Assembly (NCBI RefSeq): GCF_023856365.1
Contig: NC_064550.1
Coordinates: 21,763,629 to 21,827,628 of the forward strand
From: Brienomyrus brachyistius
Taxonomy: Eukaryota; Chordata; Actinopteri; Osteoglossiformes; Mormyridae
DNA: 64,000 nucleotides
Reading direction: 5' to 3'
Position numbers and translations under genes: made by a program. Below, piece after piece: positions 36,560 to 48,929 of this stretch. Under the pieces are notes generated by a model, which saw only the letters and a list, made by a program, of their open reading frames with translations, did no database searches and was not told where the DNA came from. Each line of letters opens with the position of its first letter. Position 1 is the stretch's first letter.

Positions 36560-37350
36560 TATGAAGGACCTTATATGGATTAGGTCCAGTCTTCGCCTTG
36601 AGAACAGCTTAAATCCTTGGAATGCTCCCATAAAAGTCTTATGTGTGCCTCAGGATATTGGACAATTCTTCAAGAAGAAAAGTCTGCAGTTCCTTCAGGG
36701 AAGAAGGAGGTTGAAATCTACTCTACACTCTGTATTCCAGAAGGTCCCATAAAGGATTAATGATGTTTAGATCTGGGGAACGGGAAGGGCCACGGAAGAC
36801 ACTTGACCTCATCCTGAAACCCCGTGAATGTGTCGAGCAGTGCGCATGGGGGAATTGTCATCCCGGAACATAGGAACATTGCGAGGGGATGGTGTCTGCA
36901 TGGAGAACGCTTGGTCTTGTGAAATGACCTCATATCCTCTGACCGTTAAACGGCCATGCTGAAGACGCATCAGACCTAATGATTCCCATAAGATAGCTGC
37001 CCACACCAACAGATATTGCAGACAGAAGGTGCCCTTTGTCTTTCTCCAAACGTAAACCTGTCCTGAAAGATGGCCCATCAGACAATATCATTTTTTATTT
37101 TTCTGCTCTTGCTCAAAGGTTCACATTAGGTGCTCCGCACATCCGGCGATGGGGGTCTGCGCATTGGCCTTGGACACATGGAGCTTCTGAGTAAATCCCT
37201 CGGCATAAATCCCAACTTATCCACACAAATCACAAGTTCACGATGCACTGCGTTCATTCACAGGGATCTCAGAGCGGCTGATTCTGTTCTGTGGTTATTT
37301 TTGAGGCCGTATTCTCATAGCGTTCGAAAACTATCCTCATAAGATTCTAT
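36560..37350 (-). pseudogene. Third Tc1/mariner-type transposase remnant
   Basis: On the minus strand the order is: VHRELVICVDKLGFMPRDL (degenerate linker region, ~37250-37190), then GQVYVWRKTKGTF (~37063-37025), LLVWAAILWESLGL, and FRDDNSPMRTARHIH (~36870-36825), which corresponds to the Tc1 second catalytic Asp region, then a decayed C-terminus ending SIPRI-like near 36575. Stops and frameshifts interrupt it. It is a distinct Tc1 lineage from the plus-strand remnants. Confidence 0.75.
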
Positions 37351-37359
37351 TGATACCTG

Positions 37360-39980
37360 TCCGTGAGCTTTGCCTTGTAATCACCGTCCCTTTTAGTCAG
37401 TGCCGGTTATCCGTGTTTGCCGTAATTCCGTTAACGGTGTTTCTCCAACTGCACCACTTGAGACATTAATTAATGATTCGGCTTTTGTGACAGATGCACC
37501 TGCAATTCCGGCACCGTTTCCGTGGGTCTCGTACTGTTAGCTCTCTCATGTTGCTTTGAAAACACACATCAGACGTGCTTAATGTCAGACATTCATGCTC
37601 GACACACGCCGCTAATTTGCATACAGATTACTGTGACTCACCGTCGCAGCTGCGATTTACTTACTTCAAAGTTAAAGTCCATTTTATGGAATATTATCCA
37701 AACATAAAATCCTGAGTGGCTTAACTGTGATGAGCCCATCAGCGCAGATTTTAAGTGATATGAAAAGTAGTAAGGGACCTCTTTAGGTAATCACAAAGAT
37801 TTGACGTAATTATATTAAATACAAAATCAACTAGAATAAATAGTTAATGGAATAAGTATTGTATTCTATTTGTTTTTCATTTCTTATAATGTCATATGCT
37901 AAATATTTATTGTGTTATTGTTGATTAAGAATAGAGTTTAATTGAGTGACGCTGTGCATAGCGTGCTGTATGCAGAGCTCCAGCTGGGGGGGGGTGGCCT
38001 CTGTGTCCCAATAGAGTGAAAAGCTTGGTTCTGAATGTCAGATCACAGTAAGAATCCATCGGGCCAGGAGAGGATGTGACTCTGGGGAAGATGGGAGGCC
38101 TGGGTCAGGCTTTGTGTTTTATTAGCAGGCAGTAACGCTCTGGGTTCACACGCTGCAGTGGGGGCAGGGCAGGGAGGGGCTTCAAACACTTTTATCGCGC
38201 TTGGTACGCGGGGACTGAATCCCGTTACTCTACGGTACCTTTACTTGACTGAATCTGCAGTGTGACCTACCTCTCCCCCCCACCCCGACATCACACTGGT
38301 CGTGGGCCCTGAGTATTACTGAGCAGGCAGCTAGGGGTCTTTGTTTTCTGTTGTGCAAAAGTCTGATTCTTAGAAAGAGGATCTAGACTGTTTGAGGTGA
38401 TGGTGACATAGACTTGGCAATTTCTGCTTATCAACGCCGAGGCCTATTTCAAAAGTTTTCGCTACCCTCTTCCTGCCTATGAATGACTCCTTTCCCTTTC
38501 ATCACCAGAGTCAGCCTGTTCGACTTCGCCGTTAGCTGTCACGTCACAGATAAACTCACCTACGACTCAAAGGCCTTTTACTGAGCAGTAGCAATGCCTC
38601 CTTCTACATTCTAGGGGGCAAAAGTGCCGCTTCATCTTTCGTGATTTCGCTCTCTGGCACGGCAGCCCAGTCGTCGCACTGCTAGTTCCGCTGGAGTCGA
38701 TCAGCGTGCTCGATCTTCCCGCACCTGCACCAACTGCGGGTCTGTCTCATGCATCATCTTCCTCAGTTACGGAGGCATTTCCTCATCTGCGCATCGAGCT
38801 GTTTGTGCACTGCGTTTTAGAAAAATGAGCCTCTCTGTCACACTTGTGGCAAATCTGTGACCTTCTGGGTGCCTAAGCACTCAGTTCGTCGGCGCCCATA
38901 GTACTTCACTCACTATTCTTATTCGGTGTTTTCTCCTGCAAGCTTGCTGAGTCATCGTCCTTATTGCGTGATAAGAACTTACAGTCTCGGCGTCAGCAGT
39001 TGATGTGCTTCGGTCCCACACAGCTGCCATTTCTTCCTCCATATGCAAAGCGCACGCTAAGGTAAGTCCCTCGCACTCCTCTACAAATTTCCTTCTATTG
39101 TATTGAGATGCACGTTTACTCAGTACTGGTCCCTAATCATACTGTAGGCACCAAAGCTGCAATCTCTTGCCGCCTGCTGCAGGCGGGTAGCAAAATTCCT
39201 TTAAGTCCCGTCTTCTTTAAGCTTTAGCATCCATTTGCTACTCTGACTCCCAGAGCACAGTACTCATCCCGCCAGCTATGGCTACTGTATATTGCAGCTT
39301 GTAGCTTTCCCTTTGTCAGGCAATGAAAACAAATCTGGCACATCTGGTCCTGCTAGGGGCTTCCATGTTTCCTCACACCGTCTCTAGCATCCCCTGACAT
39401 AATGAACCCTTTCCCATCAGCATATCGCTCACAGGAAGTAAGCCATCTTGCCCAATGTGAGACAAGAGTGAGGGGATCATTACATCAGTCAAATTACAGA
39501 GTACCGGATCTCCCCCATTTCAACTGATTATTACCGCAATTACCTCAATAACGAATCTCCAATACTTCGATCCCTATCACCAACGGTGTATTTGCGTGTC
39601 TACTCAATTTACACAAGCTCTTCTTCATTCCCATACAATAAACCGAGCTTACAGCGCTTACACTTTATTCCACTCCGCCATCAGTTCCAAACCCAGGGCA
39701 TCGGATCCTCCATACTACAGGTACCACCTACTGTAGAAAGTAATCCAATATGTTGCTCAGAACTTATTACGGCTCATACTGTCACACTTCACGCATTAAT
39801 GCAGTTAAATATCCACAAGCAGCCTGCTTCCCTCTTCTCATGTACCTCGGCTAATGTTGTCCTGCCTGGAGGTATTTTATACTGGCCCATGCAATCCTTT
39901 TTAAAAAAAATGTGTTTTTATGTTTTTTCTTTGAGGACGAACAGATTTTTGTCCACACATCAAAGTCTGAATTAATAAGA
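37360..39980. other. Unassigned sequence, CpG-containing
   Basis: Stretches around 38480-39060 contain many CG dinucleotides and a Cys-containing frame (CTNCGS near 38730) but no intact open frame. A 129-codon open frame (39586-39975 plus) is unrecognised. This could be a decayed retrotransposon, but I see no decisive motif or ends. Confidence 0.3.
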
Positions 39981-39984
39981 AACC

Positions 39985-40170
39985 AAAGTGGGCGGCTGGT
40001 GCATGGCTCAGGGGGTTGAGCTGCTGTGCTTGCGCTCAGAAGGTCACTGGTTCAAATCCCTGAGTCAGCAGAGTGATGACACCATAGGGCCTTGCAAGGC
40101 TCTTAACCCCCATTTGCTCGAAGCCGAGGTCAACGCCATAGCACAGATATGAAATGCAAAATCATCCCCT
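39985..40170 (+). mobile_element. tRNA-derived SINE, copy 3
   Basis: The A box TGGCTCAGGGG (40004-40014) and B box GGTTCAAATCC (40049-40059) have tRNA-like spacing. The body 'cagagtgatgacaccatagg' and 'ctcttaacccccatttgctc' match the other copies. It is the best preserved head in the window. It is not a functional tRNA gene because no cloverleaf acceptor stem closes. Confidence 0.7.
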
Positions 40171-40789
40171 AAACTGAATCTTCCCTTTTTTATACCACAG
40201 ACATGTTTGTCCGTCCGCTCACTGACAGGCTGACGGTCAAGGCCTCCAAAGACCGAGCCTGCTTCCTCTCACAAACCCCCTAAACAAATAAAATGCAAAC
40301 ATATGGTACTGTAAAATCTAACAAATCTGTTGTTGACTCTCCTGCCCGCTTCTGACATGGTGAGGCTTGGGTTTGGTCCTCCGCAGACAACAATCACCTA
40401 GGCCTGCAGTACATTCATATACATTTAAATTACTGACAGCCAGCTTACGCACGGCACAAACGCCATGCCATGTACTTTATTTATATGATTAGTCCGTCTA
40501 CTTCCTTTATGACTCATAAAACCAGTCTCCAAAAATCGACGGAACTAGTTTTCGGCGATGTTCATTATCAGTGTTTGCATCAGTTTATCAAAAAGAACAA
40601 CAACCAGCATCAATTCACTTAAACTACTGACAAACCTAACGTGTCGAAACATAACAAATGAATAGATTTTAATTACAGTGTTAACTGCTTCTCCGGTATA
40701 TTTAGTACAATACCAACGGTTTATTAATTTAATAACCTATTTCCGGTCGTTCAGTAAACAATGAAATTATCGAGCGCTGCCCTCTTTGC

Positions 40790-41560
40790 ATGGAAGCACA
40801 TCTTGCAGTTTGAATCCTAAGTTGCGCTTGCGAAAGAAAAGCAGGCGGCTACGGCGGAAAGAAGAGGCACAAATTCACTGGACAGCTGTGAGACTGACTG
40901 GGTGGGTAGTAACTAAGCTGAGCTGCTTCGTAAAGGTACCTACATAGTTCATTTTTCACCGATTGCCTTCACCGAAGACACCAGATGAGCAATAATTTTT
41001 CACGCGAATGGGCGAACGGGAGCCCTTTGGAAAGAAAGAGGCGAAACTAGCAGGAAAGGGTGAGAAAAAAACAAAGGAATGGAAGGCATGGGCGAAAAGG
41101 GAAAGCTGCCGGCTATTTGAGGTCATCGCAATTTACCATTTACCGTCAGGCGGTGGGAAAACTGGGCAGCGATGGCACCTCGTGCACCGGACCGCCATCC
41201 GAACGCAGCCGGCTCCCGTGCGCGGACACTATAGTTCAGCCAGTCGGACCGATGCACCGGACAAGACGGGAAAAGGTGGCGAACGATGCATTTCTACAGA
41301 TTAAAACACCGGGAGCTCTGACTCGCAACTTCGGATATTAAGCAAAGCCATTCAAAGACGTTTCCTCGCTTACCATTCAAGATCAAATAAGCCATCGCAT
41401 TTAGTATTTCAGTTACGGGGGAAATATATTATACTGACACATTTGGCAACATTCCTACCTTCTGAAATGATTTTTTTTAGAGAACTATTATCTATTAAAA
41501 ATGCCGTTCCGCGTATTATCATGAAATATTATAGGACCACGATCCGCTCGCATGGATTCT
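40790..41560 (+). promoter_or_regulatory. adora1: CpG-rich 5' region of adora1
   Basis: CpG density rises from about 40790 to 41330, upstream of the first coding exon, and includes 'aggcggctacggcggaaag' near 40840. It probably holds the promoter and 5' untranslated sequence. The transcription start and any upstream non-coding exon cannot be placed. A 98-codon frame (41008-41304) starting ATGGGCGAACGG has no homology that I recognise. TGA at 41560-41562 closes the receptor frame upstream of its start. Confidence 0.5.
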
Positions 41561-41598
41561 GAAAAGTGTGTTTAAGCAGCGCTGCTACAGCCGTCAGG

Positions 41599-41939
41599 AT
41601 GCCCGCTGCTCTCTCGCCATCCCAATCGCTGTATATAGGCATGGAGGTCGCAATAGCGGTGTCCTCCGTCATCGGGAACGTGATGGTGGTCTGGGCGGTG
41701 AAGATTAATCGAAATTTAAGAGACACGACATTCTGCTTCATAGTGTCTTTGGCTCTGGCTGATATAGCCGTGGGGGCTCTCGTCATCCCCCTGGCCATCA
41801 CGATCAGCATCGGTCTCCAGACGCACTTTTACAGCTGTCTGATGGTGGCGTGCACCGTGCTCGTCCTGACGCAAAGTTCCATCCTGGCGCTGCTTGCAAT
41901 TGCCATCGATCGGTACCTCAGAGTTAAGATCCCAACCAG
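41599..41939 (+). CDS. adora1: adora1 coding exon 1 (TM1-TM3)
   Basis: Encodes residues 1-113 plus two bases of codon 114: N-terminus, TM1 (about 11-34), TM2 (about 47-70), TM3 (about 80-103) and the DRYLRVKIP start of intracellular loop 2. It ends at CCAACCAG before donor GTAAGG, a strong 5' splice site. Read-through would hit TAA at once. Confidence 0.93.
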
Positions 41940-43785
41940 GTAAGGCGTGGCGAAGCTGGCAAGACTAAATATACGTTCATAATGTACGATTATTGCACTG
42001 ATCATTTAAAAGGGCAGCTGTAAAATGTGGAGAAATGTTAGACACTTGAAAAAGTCGATGAAATATTCTCTATAAATAAACAAATATTGGAATATATTTG
42101 AATTTGATTGTCCTGTATTTCGGTGCCGTCCGAAGCAGTGAGTTTACCATTTGACAAGCAGAGAATTTAACATTATTCCTCTGAATTGTCTAAAACGTAG
42201 ATACGGGCCTTAGACAAATTCGTTATATGGAAATGCGCATTTTGTTTGACTCATTTATGCATTATGCATCTTTGGTTTGAGATAAACGGGGTATCTGTGA
42301 TATAATTAAATTGAGCGCCTACTCTCGGCTATAAATTAGATTTATTAAGATTATAAAACAAGTAGACGAAACTAAATTGCATATTATAAGTTCATTGTAC
42401 TCCTATCATTTTACCAGCAGAGAAATGAATATATTCGCTAGGAATTCTGGTCATTATGCTTGGTGTTCCTGAACACAACTGAAAAAAACTTGCCATATTA
42501 TAATATTAATAATATAATATTGCAAAGCAGCCTAGAGAAAATCTTGACGCATCTGACAATAGTGTTATTGGTTTGTGTTTATATGACGGCGCTGCGTTTT
42601 GTTATTTTAATTGTGCAAATTATGTTAATGTTAAAAGCAAATGAATGATAAACGCAGCTCATACATTGAGCGGCGTCATAAAAATAGATTGGAAAGTCCT
42701 GGGAGTCCCTCATGTCCCTGTATGGTCAGGATATGTAATTGTCCTGCACATAAAATGATCCATGCAAACCTGCATTGCATAAGTAGCATGTATGGATGGA
42801 TGGATGATTGGATGGATGGATAAAATGATGTTTAGTAGAGGATCATTATGAGTTCAGTAAGAATCAAAGTTAAAACCTGGTTTTACTGAAGAAGTGAAAG
42901 TTTATTAGGACCCCAGATACCTAATTACATGACGTTCACCCACATTTGAAAGCCATGGAAAAAGTGAGTTTGACAGCGGAAGAGTGTAAATTAGGTGGAT
43001 CAAAAAGAACTCTGTGTTATTGGCAAAGGGTGGGACACTGTAGACATTTAACACGTGCACCATGTTGACAGTGCCATTAACATCCAGCGTCTGACATACT
43101 CCCTGTCCCCCCCCCCCGTAGCTATAAGCAGGTGGTGACATCCCGGAGGGCAGGGACTGCGGTCGTGTTGTGCTGGACCGTGGCTTTCCTGGTGGGCTTG
43201 ACTCCCATGCTCGGCTGGAACAACCTGCAGAAGCTGCAGGGGAACGGCTCGCTGGGGTCCGACCTGACCGTGACCTGCCAGTTCGAGAACGTCATCAGCA
43301 TGCAGTACATGGTCTACTTTAACTTCTTCGGCTGGGTGCTGCCGCCCCTTGTGCTGATGCTCGTCATCTACGTGGAGATCTTCTACATGATCCACAAACA
43401 GCTGAGCAAGAAGGTGACGGCCAACCAGAACGACCCCAGCAAGTATTACGGCAAGGAGCTGAATCTCGCCAAATCTCTGGCCCTGGTTCTCTTCCTCTTC
43501 GCCATCAGCTGGTTGCCTCTGCACATCCTCAACTGCCTGACGCTTTTCTGTCCCAGCTGTGAGAAGCCCATGTTCCTCATCTACATCGCCATCCTGCTCA
43601 CCCACGGCAACTCGGCCGTCAACCCCATCGTCTACGCCTTTCGCATCAAGAAGTTTCGCACCGCCTTCCTCACCATTTGGAAGCAATACTTCTGCTGTAA
43701 GCCAGGTCCCTTCCCCGGTCCACAGGTCAGTGAACGGGTGAACCTTCCGGTTGAGCAGCTGCAGGTGGAGCATAACGTGACCTGA
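41599..43785 (+). CDS. adora1: Adenosine A1 receptor, two coding exons
   Basis: Class A G-protein-coupled receptor at the plasma membrane. A1 receptors bind adenosine and couple to Gi/o, lowering cAMP. The coding sequence joins 41599-41939 to 43122-43785 and gives 334 residues, close to the 326 of human A1. Landmarks: D55 in TM2, C80 and C166 for the extracellular disulphide, DRY at 104-106, F168/E169 in loop 2, N155-G-S as a possible glycosylation site, SWLP at 243-246, N251, T274-H275, NPIVY at 281-285 and C305/C306 as likely palmitoylation sites. The loop phrase FCPSC and KYYGKEL favour A1 over A2 or A3. The intron position is the one shared by adenosine receptors. ATG 41599 has A at -3 and is the first ATG after an in-frame stop. 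Teleosts often have duplicate A1 genes; I cannot say which one this is. Odd point: codon 114, split by the intron, reads AGC (Ser) where Arg is expected. Confidence 0.95.
42785..42822 (+). repeat. Short TGGA repeat in the adora1 intron
   Basis: GGATGGATGGATGATTGGATGGATGG-type run inside the 1,182-bp intron (41940-43121). No body of the interspersed repeat is attached, so it may be a plain microsatellite. Confidence 0.7.
43122..43785 (+). CDS. adora1: adora1 coding exon 2 (TM4-TM7 and tail)
   Basis: Follows an 11-base C run and acceptor GTAG at 43118-43121. It encodes the rest of loop 2, TM4 through TM7, helix 8 and a 28-residue tail, stopping at TGA 43783-43785. GC-rich codon choice contrasts with the AT-rich flanks. 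A 241-codon open frame on the opposite strand is only its antisense shadow. Confidence 0.94.
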
Positions 43786-43798
43786 CCTGGCGAAAATG

Positions 43799-43816
43799 GC
43801 GCCCCCTGCAGTCCTG
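43799..43816 (-). promoter_or_regulatory. CTCF-like motif just after adora1 stop
   Basis: The minus strand reads GACTGCAGGGGGCGCC, with a good AGGGGGCGC core and two mismatches in the CCASYAG half. It lies 14 bp after the stop codon, in the 3' untranslated region. Confidence 0.3.
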
Positions 43817-43819
43817 GAA

Positions 43820-46330
43820 GTGCCTCACGTGGAACTGCGTTGATTAAGATGCCCCACAAGCATCTTATCAAAACGAGGTGATTGTATGACGATCCCCCAT
43901 CATGACTTAATTGCGATGATTCCTAACTCAATCTGGGGATTTCTTTAGGCGAACTAACTGGGCTAACTTGGTTGAGTGATCCTTCACCAACACCTAAGCG
44001 AAATCTGCCGCAAACTTCACTGTTTCTTATGCCAAAAAAAAACTATGTTCTTTTCCTTAAATCGGCAAACTCGGCATGAGCTACCAATCTAAAGAGGCAC
44101 CTGAAATGACCAAAAACTGTACATTATTTCATATTTATTTGCTGCATGTTTTTTTTCATTCATCCTGGAACATGACCTTCGCACGGATAAAGGAATTTAC
44201 GGGATTGCATAATTAGATGTGAGAGGCTGTTAATTGTTAACCTGTGTGGTAATCCGTCAAAGGGCAGGTTGTGGTAAATGGTGGATTATGTGGGGGCGTG
44301 TGTGGGGGGAGGGGGGAGGAATTGCTACAAATTAGTGTAAATATGGCGGTTCTTAAATATGACGTGACTTCAGCTCAGAAAACCCCATAGCATCATCATG
44401 CCAGTGGGGTTCTTGTACAACCGAAAGGGTCAATATTTTACCAGGACGCGAGTGTGTGTCTCCCTCAGAAGTAAGTCCTCCGCTCTGTTGCTACGTGGTG
44501 GACTTCTGCTGCTCCAGGGCCGAGGAGAAAGACATTTGGGAGCCTGGCCTGTATGATAAAGGGCAATTTAAGACTTTAATGTGACACAAAGAACAATGGG
44601 AATTTATGGGGTTCATATACAAGGGCAATTTTAAGGTTTATAAAGGTGGGGGACATGAGAAGGCCCATAATTCATACCAAGGGCCCAACCTTATTATGAG
44701 CCAATGATATGCTTGGAAACGGTGAGTGACAGATGAGGGGGCACTCCGGAGGCCAATCAGCTTTCGGCTGGGGTGGGTGCCCCTGTGGCTCCGCCCCTGT
44801 ACACACCCCTGTTCATATGGATGAAAAGGATTGATCTGTAGTGGGTACTTATATGCAGGGCAGTGTTTATTTACAGCTCTTCGTGCTTAGGCTGGATAAT
44901 CGATGTAAAGAGAGCCAAGCTGGTAATGTCCAAGGTCTTAGATCAACATCTGAGGAATCAGTGGTTCAATGTATTGCCCTTCACCAATGAACGTGCCATG
45001 GCTGTAGTGCGCGACTGTCAGCCTTGCGTTGTCCATACTGATTCTAGGGTCTTCTTTAAGGCATAGATCTACAGTATTTCCTGACGCATTGAATCTACAA
45101 AAGCATGAAGAACATTCGCATCCACAACTTTCCAGTTACAATGTTTAAAAAACGGTGGGAGAGAAACACTGTAAACAGCCAAGCAGTCACTTAGACCTCA
45201 TCTGTATCTCCTAGCCGTGTGATGTTAGACTAGGACCCACCAACATCTCGTCCAGTTCTAACCCTGTAAATAAAGGTGATCTCAATGGCAGCGCCTGCTG
45301 CATTCATGAATATCATGTTTCATATAAAGCAGTGTGTATTTTTCTGTACGCTTATCTGGATTGGAGTAAATTTGCACTGGACTGATACCGCATATAATCC
45401 TAGATTGGGGGAAACAATTTTCTTTGTTGCATGTACCACTGTAAATAATAGGCTTTCATAAATCCGTCTTGAATATGTAGACGTTTTCATTCAGATATGA
45501 TTTGATGCATCCTGAAAAGACATGAGACAGGAGCCGAGACAAGTTCCACCTCCCCGAAACCATTTTATTGTGATTTCAGAACTTAATATATTCATCCACA
45601 AACCTGTACTAGATATGCATTATTGAGATTGGATGGATACAGTAGGCATGTTAATACAATATGCAGCACCTTCCTGTTTGTCTATGAATGACCCAACTCT
45701 CTCTTTGACTAACGATTGTCAATGGCGCGTTTATCAATGGCCTGATTGTCAACGGCATGTACATTCAGACCATCCATTCTTCCATCCATCTCCCAACTGA
45801 TAGTTCACTACAGAGTTGCAGCCGCTTGTTTTATACAAGTATCGTTCTCCTAAATTCCGTTCCGTGGTTGAATGATTTATATACATACCTTTCAAGCCAT
45901 TGATGCAGGATGAAAGCACAGACTGCCTTCCCAGACCCTCCTGATATATACCATTTATATAAAAGGTGGAACGCTTTTATATAAATGGAACGATATTTCC
46001 AAGCATCTTTGTGAGCACGTAGCCTTTATTGACATGTAGCGCTTTGGAAAAATATCAAAGCTATCCCCAATATATAGCTGCATATACCTTACAACCCTTA
46101 ACTTGTAAACCACTTTTATGACACGTCCACAATATTTTATCAGAATAAGATGAGATAAATTTCCTTGATCCCAGAGGGAAATTCTATTCTCAAAAAAGTA
46201 TACAGTATACAAATGGAGTATTCAGAAAAATAGAATATTATGGAATATTAAGGAAACAAACATAAATAAAGAATAGAGAGAACAGGGCAATGTTGTACAT
46301 TACTCTGTTGTACAGCTAATGTGCAGATTT
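43820..46330. other. adora1 3' UTR and intergenic sequence
   Basis: No coding exons recognised. Contains 'ttccttgatcccagaggg' near 46160, part of a TTTATTGTC/TTCCTTG-type dispersed repeat (about 46140-46300). Confidence 0.35.
45269..45274 (+). terminator. adora1: Candidate adora1 polyadenylation signal
   Basis: AATAAA about 1.48 kb after the stop, in the correct strand and with T/G-containing sequence downstream. A 3' UTR of this length would resemble the mammalian gene. Not tested against transcripts. Confidence 0.3.
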
Positions 46331-46344
46331 TATTGATTTCTGTC

Positions 46345-46530
46345 TCAAAGAACGGGCTCTGAGGCTAGGGATCTGTGCCAGTAAAAATCCCATGAATACC
46401 AGCAGTGATCCTACTCTGTTGGGCCCTTGATCAAAGCCCTTAACCAGCAATTGCTCCATCCTGGGTGTGATGTTAATCTACATCCAGCCCCTATAAGGAG
46501 GTCCTCCAACTTACTGGGAAAATTTGGGGG
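46345..46530 (+). mobile_element. tRNA-derived SINE of a second type
   Basis: 'gctagggatctgtgccagta' is tRNA-like, followed by 'tctgttgggcccttgatcaa' and 'cccttaaccagcaattgctc', phrases typical of fish V-SINE-like elements. Its body differs from the family at 6945, 14880 and 39985. Confidence 0.55.
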
Positions 46531-46539
46531 TTGGTGGCA

Positions 46540-47720
46540 GGATTGGCACTCCAGCCACTGGAAAAAAAAAACTCACACTGGTCCATTTGGACTGGTGTGG
46601 TACTGAGGTATCACCCACTGCACGGCTCCTCTGTGGTTCTCATCCCTGAGGTGGTTCATCATGTGGTGGGGGAAGCGATGGGATACAATCAGCATGTGCC
46701 CCCTTACCTGTCTTTATTAAAAATAATTACGATGAACAAAATGCAGATGTGTATAGACTTTATACATCTAAATGTAACCATTCTATATGCCATAATACTG
46801 CATATGTCAAAAACATCGTCTCATGCCAAGAAGCTTGAACTCTAATTGCATTCATGCGACATCACTGATCTGCGACCTTATTCCATAATCTCCCTGCAGC
46901 TGTACTTACATTCAACGATAGGATCCCCCACTTGTTCCCAGTTCTTAATCCTCAAGAATCCTTTTTACTAGAGGTATAAATAAATGGCGCATACTCCGTG
47001 GAATCACTGTTAATCAGCTTCCAGCTGTGAGCGGCTGTACAGTTTGATCACATTGTTCATTTCGCTCGCCAGTGATGTAAATCCCAGCTATAGTAAAAAT
47101 AGGAAAACATCAAACCATCATGCTGGAGGCTAACTTTGAACATCCACTTTAACGATTTTATTGTTCACCAAATAGTTCTTTCCAAAACTGTATTAATGGT
47201 TATGGATATCAGAGTACAGCAAACACACATTCCAAAACTTATTACTGCTCCCCTTGCTTTTAAACAAGCCAGCACTGAGTCTTCTTTAAGTCTATCTGTA
47301 CGCTGCAGGATCTCTCCACCCAGTGTTACAAGAAACTTGGGTCTCATTTAACATTTAACACTCATTTCATTTGTTCAAGGTTATTTATGATGTATGTTTA
47401 TGCATTGAGTTAAATCAGCGATTAAACCTTGCCAGAGACGTCTGCATTACAGCCTTCGAAGCGCAGGAGCACGTTTCCCACCTTGCAGACTGTGTGCTGG
47501 TGAGCGTCCTGCGTTGCGCGGCAGATGTGCTGCGTCTGACGGTGCCTGATTGCTGCGGCTGTATACAAACCCAATTAGTCAAATGGATCTCGAAAATGGA
47601 TGTATAAGAAGTACTTTGGAATAAGCTCAACTAACATCACTGTGCAGTGAATGTGAACCCCCCCCCCAGAACCATTGAATAGGAGGGGAAGGGGCTGGAT
47701 GGAGTCAGGTGACAAGTGCA
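46540..47720. other. Intergenic sequence, nothing recognised
   Basis: Open frames up to about 100 codons with no domain. No tandem arrays. Confidence 0.35.
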
Positions 47721-47724
47721 TTCA

Positions 47725-47758
47725 TTCACTCATTCATTCATTCATTCATTCATTTACT
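47725..47758 (+). repeat. (ATTC)n microsatellite
   Basis: About eight CATT/ATTC units. Confidence 0.9.
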
Positions 47759-48246
47759 TCAGATGTACCATGGTATATGTTTGGATTTTGCTTTCTCTCT
47801 TGTTCCCCCTATAGAACACATGCCCAGAACCTGCTGCTGGGGACTTCATCCCAATTTGTGCAATGGGCACGAGGCAGGGATAAGGATCTGCAAATAGACC
47901 AGAGTTTAGCAAATAATGGGCCAACACATCTCCTAATTTCAAAAACTGGGGCGAGAGCTATTTTCACAGATCTATGCAGCACTGCTGAAGGGGCTTGGGA
48001 ATGTTCTCTGTAACTGACAACTGTTTTAATTCAGACTCAGCTACTGTTGCATTTGTTTCAGCTGAGGATATGGTTGTTTTGGGTCTAAGCATGTAAACCA
48101 CCTTCCAGATTTACACAAGCTGCTGAAGTCATATTCAAACTGTTAAGGTGTAAGGTGGAGAGTTGCAACACTTACACTTCGCTACCAACTGAGAGATACC
48201 CAACTCTACTCTAAGTGCCTAACAGCAACTGACCCTGTAGCTGTAC

Positions 48247-48410
48247 CTTCCATCCATCCATCCATCCATCCATCCATCCATCCATTTCCTGTAACTGCTT
48301 GTCCTATTCAGGGTCGTGGGGGGTCTGGAGCCTATTCCAGAGGCTAAAAGTGCAAGACAGGGAACCACCCAGGATGGGGCGCCAACCCACACACCCTGCT
48401 AATTTCACTG
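48247..48410 (-). repeat. TGGA-tailed repeat, 3' part
   Basis: CATC repeats (48247-48284) then 'gtcctattcagggtcgtggg', 'tctggagcctattccagagg' and 'agggaaccacccaggatggg'. This is the 3' third of the interspersed repeat, reverse strand. Confidence 0.7.
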
Positions 48411-48664
48411 GTACCTTAATTGTAGAAGATCCTAAGGATGTCTTCAAATAACCTCCAGGTTAGGAGTACATGCCGCCATCCTGTCTTAGGCAGTCGAAGA
48501 AAATAATGTTTAAATGGTCATCACGTTGGTGTAATACTACACTAATATGTCTGTCATAGCGTGCCCGCTTAGCCATTTCGAAACCTCTCCTAAAGTCACC
48601 CCAGAATTCGTAGCGACCATCAAATCCACCCACATATATTTGACTCCACCACTACTCCACCTCA

Positions 48665-48920
48665 AATTAATTAATTGAACTGTTGGTGAACTTCAACAAA
48701 TGCATGGAAAGGATGAGGTGCCCCTGAGAAGAGGTTTGGGAGACAAAGTGAAGGTTCATCTAACTGTTGGAGAACAAAAGAAGTTCTTGTGTATTGTTTA
48801 TTGTCTTACACTTAATTTTCACATATCTGATGTCAAACTGTGTTTTCTTTTTGAGTAAATACTCCTGTTACCCAGATGAATATCCTTAAACATTCTCTGT
48901 GACTGCCGGAGGTTTCCACA
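48665..48920 (+). repeat. Unnamed ~260-bp dispersed repeat, copy 2
   Basis: 'gtgcccctgagaagaggttt', 'tctgatgtcaaactgtgttt' and 'cccagatgaatatccttaaa' match copy 1 at 34485-34755 in order and orientation. Confidence 0.6.
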
Positions 48921-48929
48921 CATCACTGT

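Noticed and set aside
39985..40070. tRNA gene
   Set aside because: A and B boxes are present, but the acceptor stem does not close and a SINE body follows.
43048..43773. 241-codon open frame on the minus strand
   Set aside because: It is the antisense shadow of adora1 exon 2; its GC-rich composition simply mirrors that exon and it has no domain.
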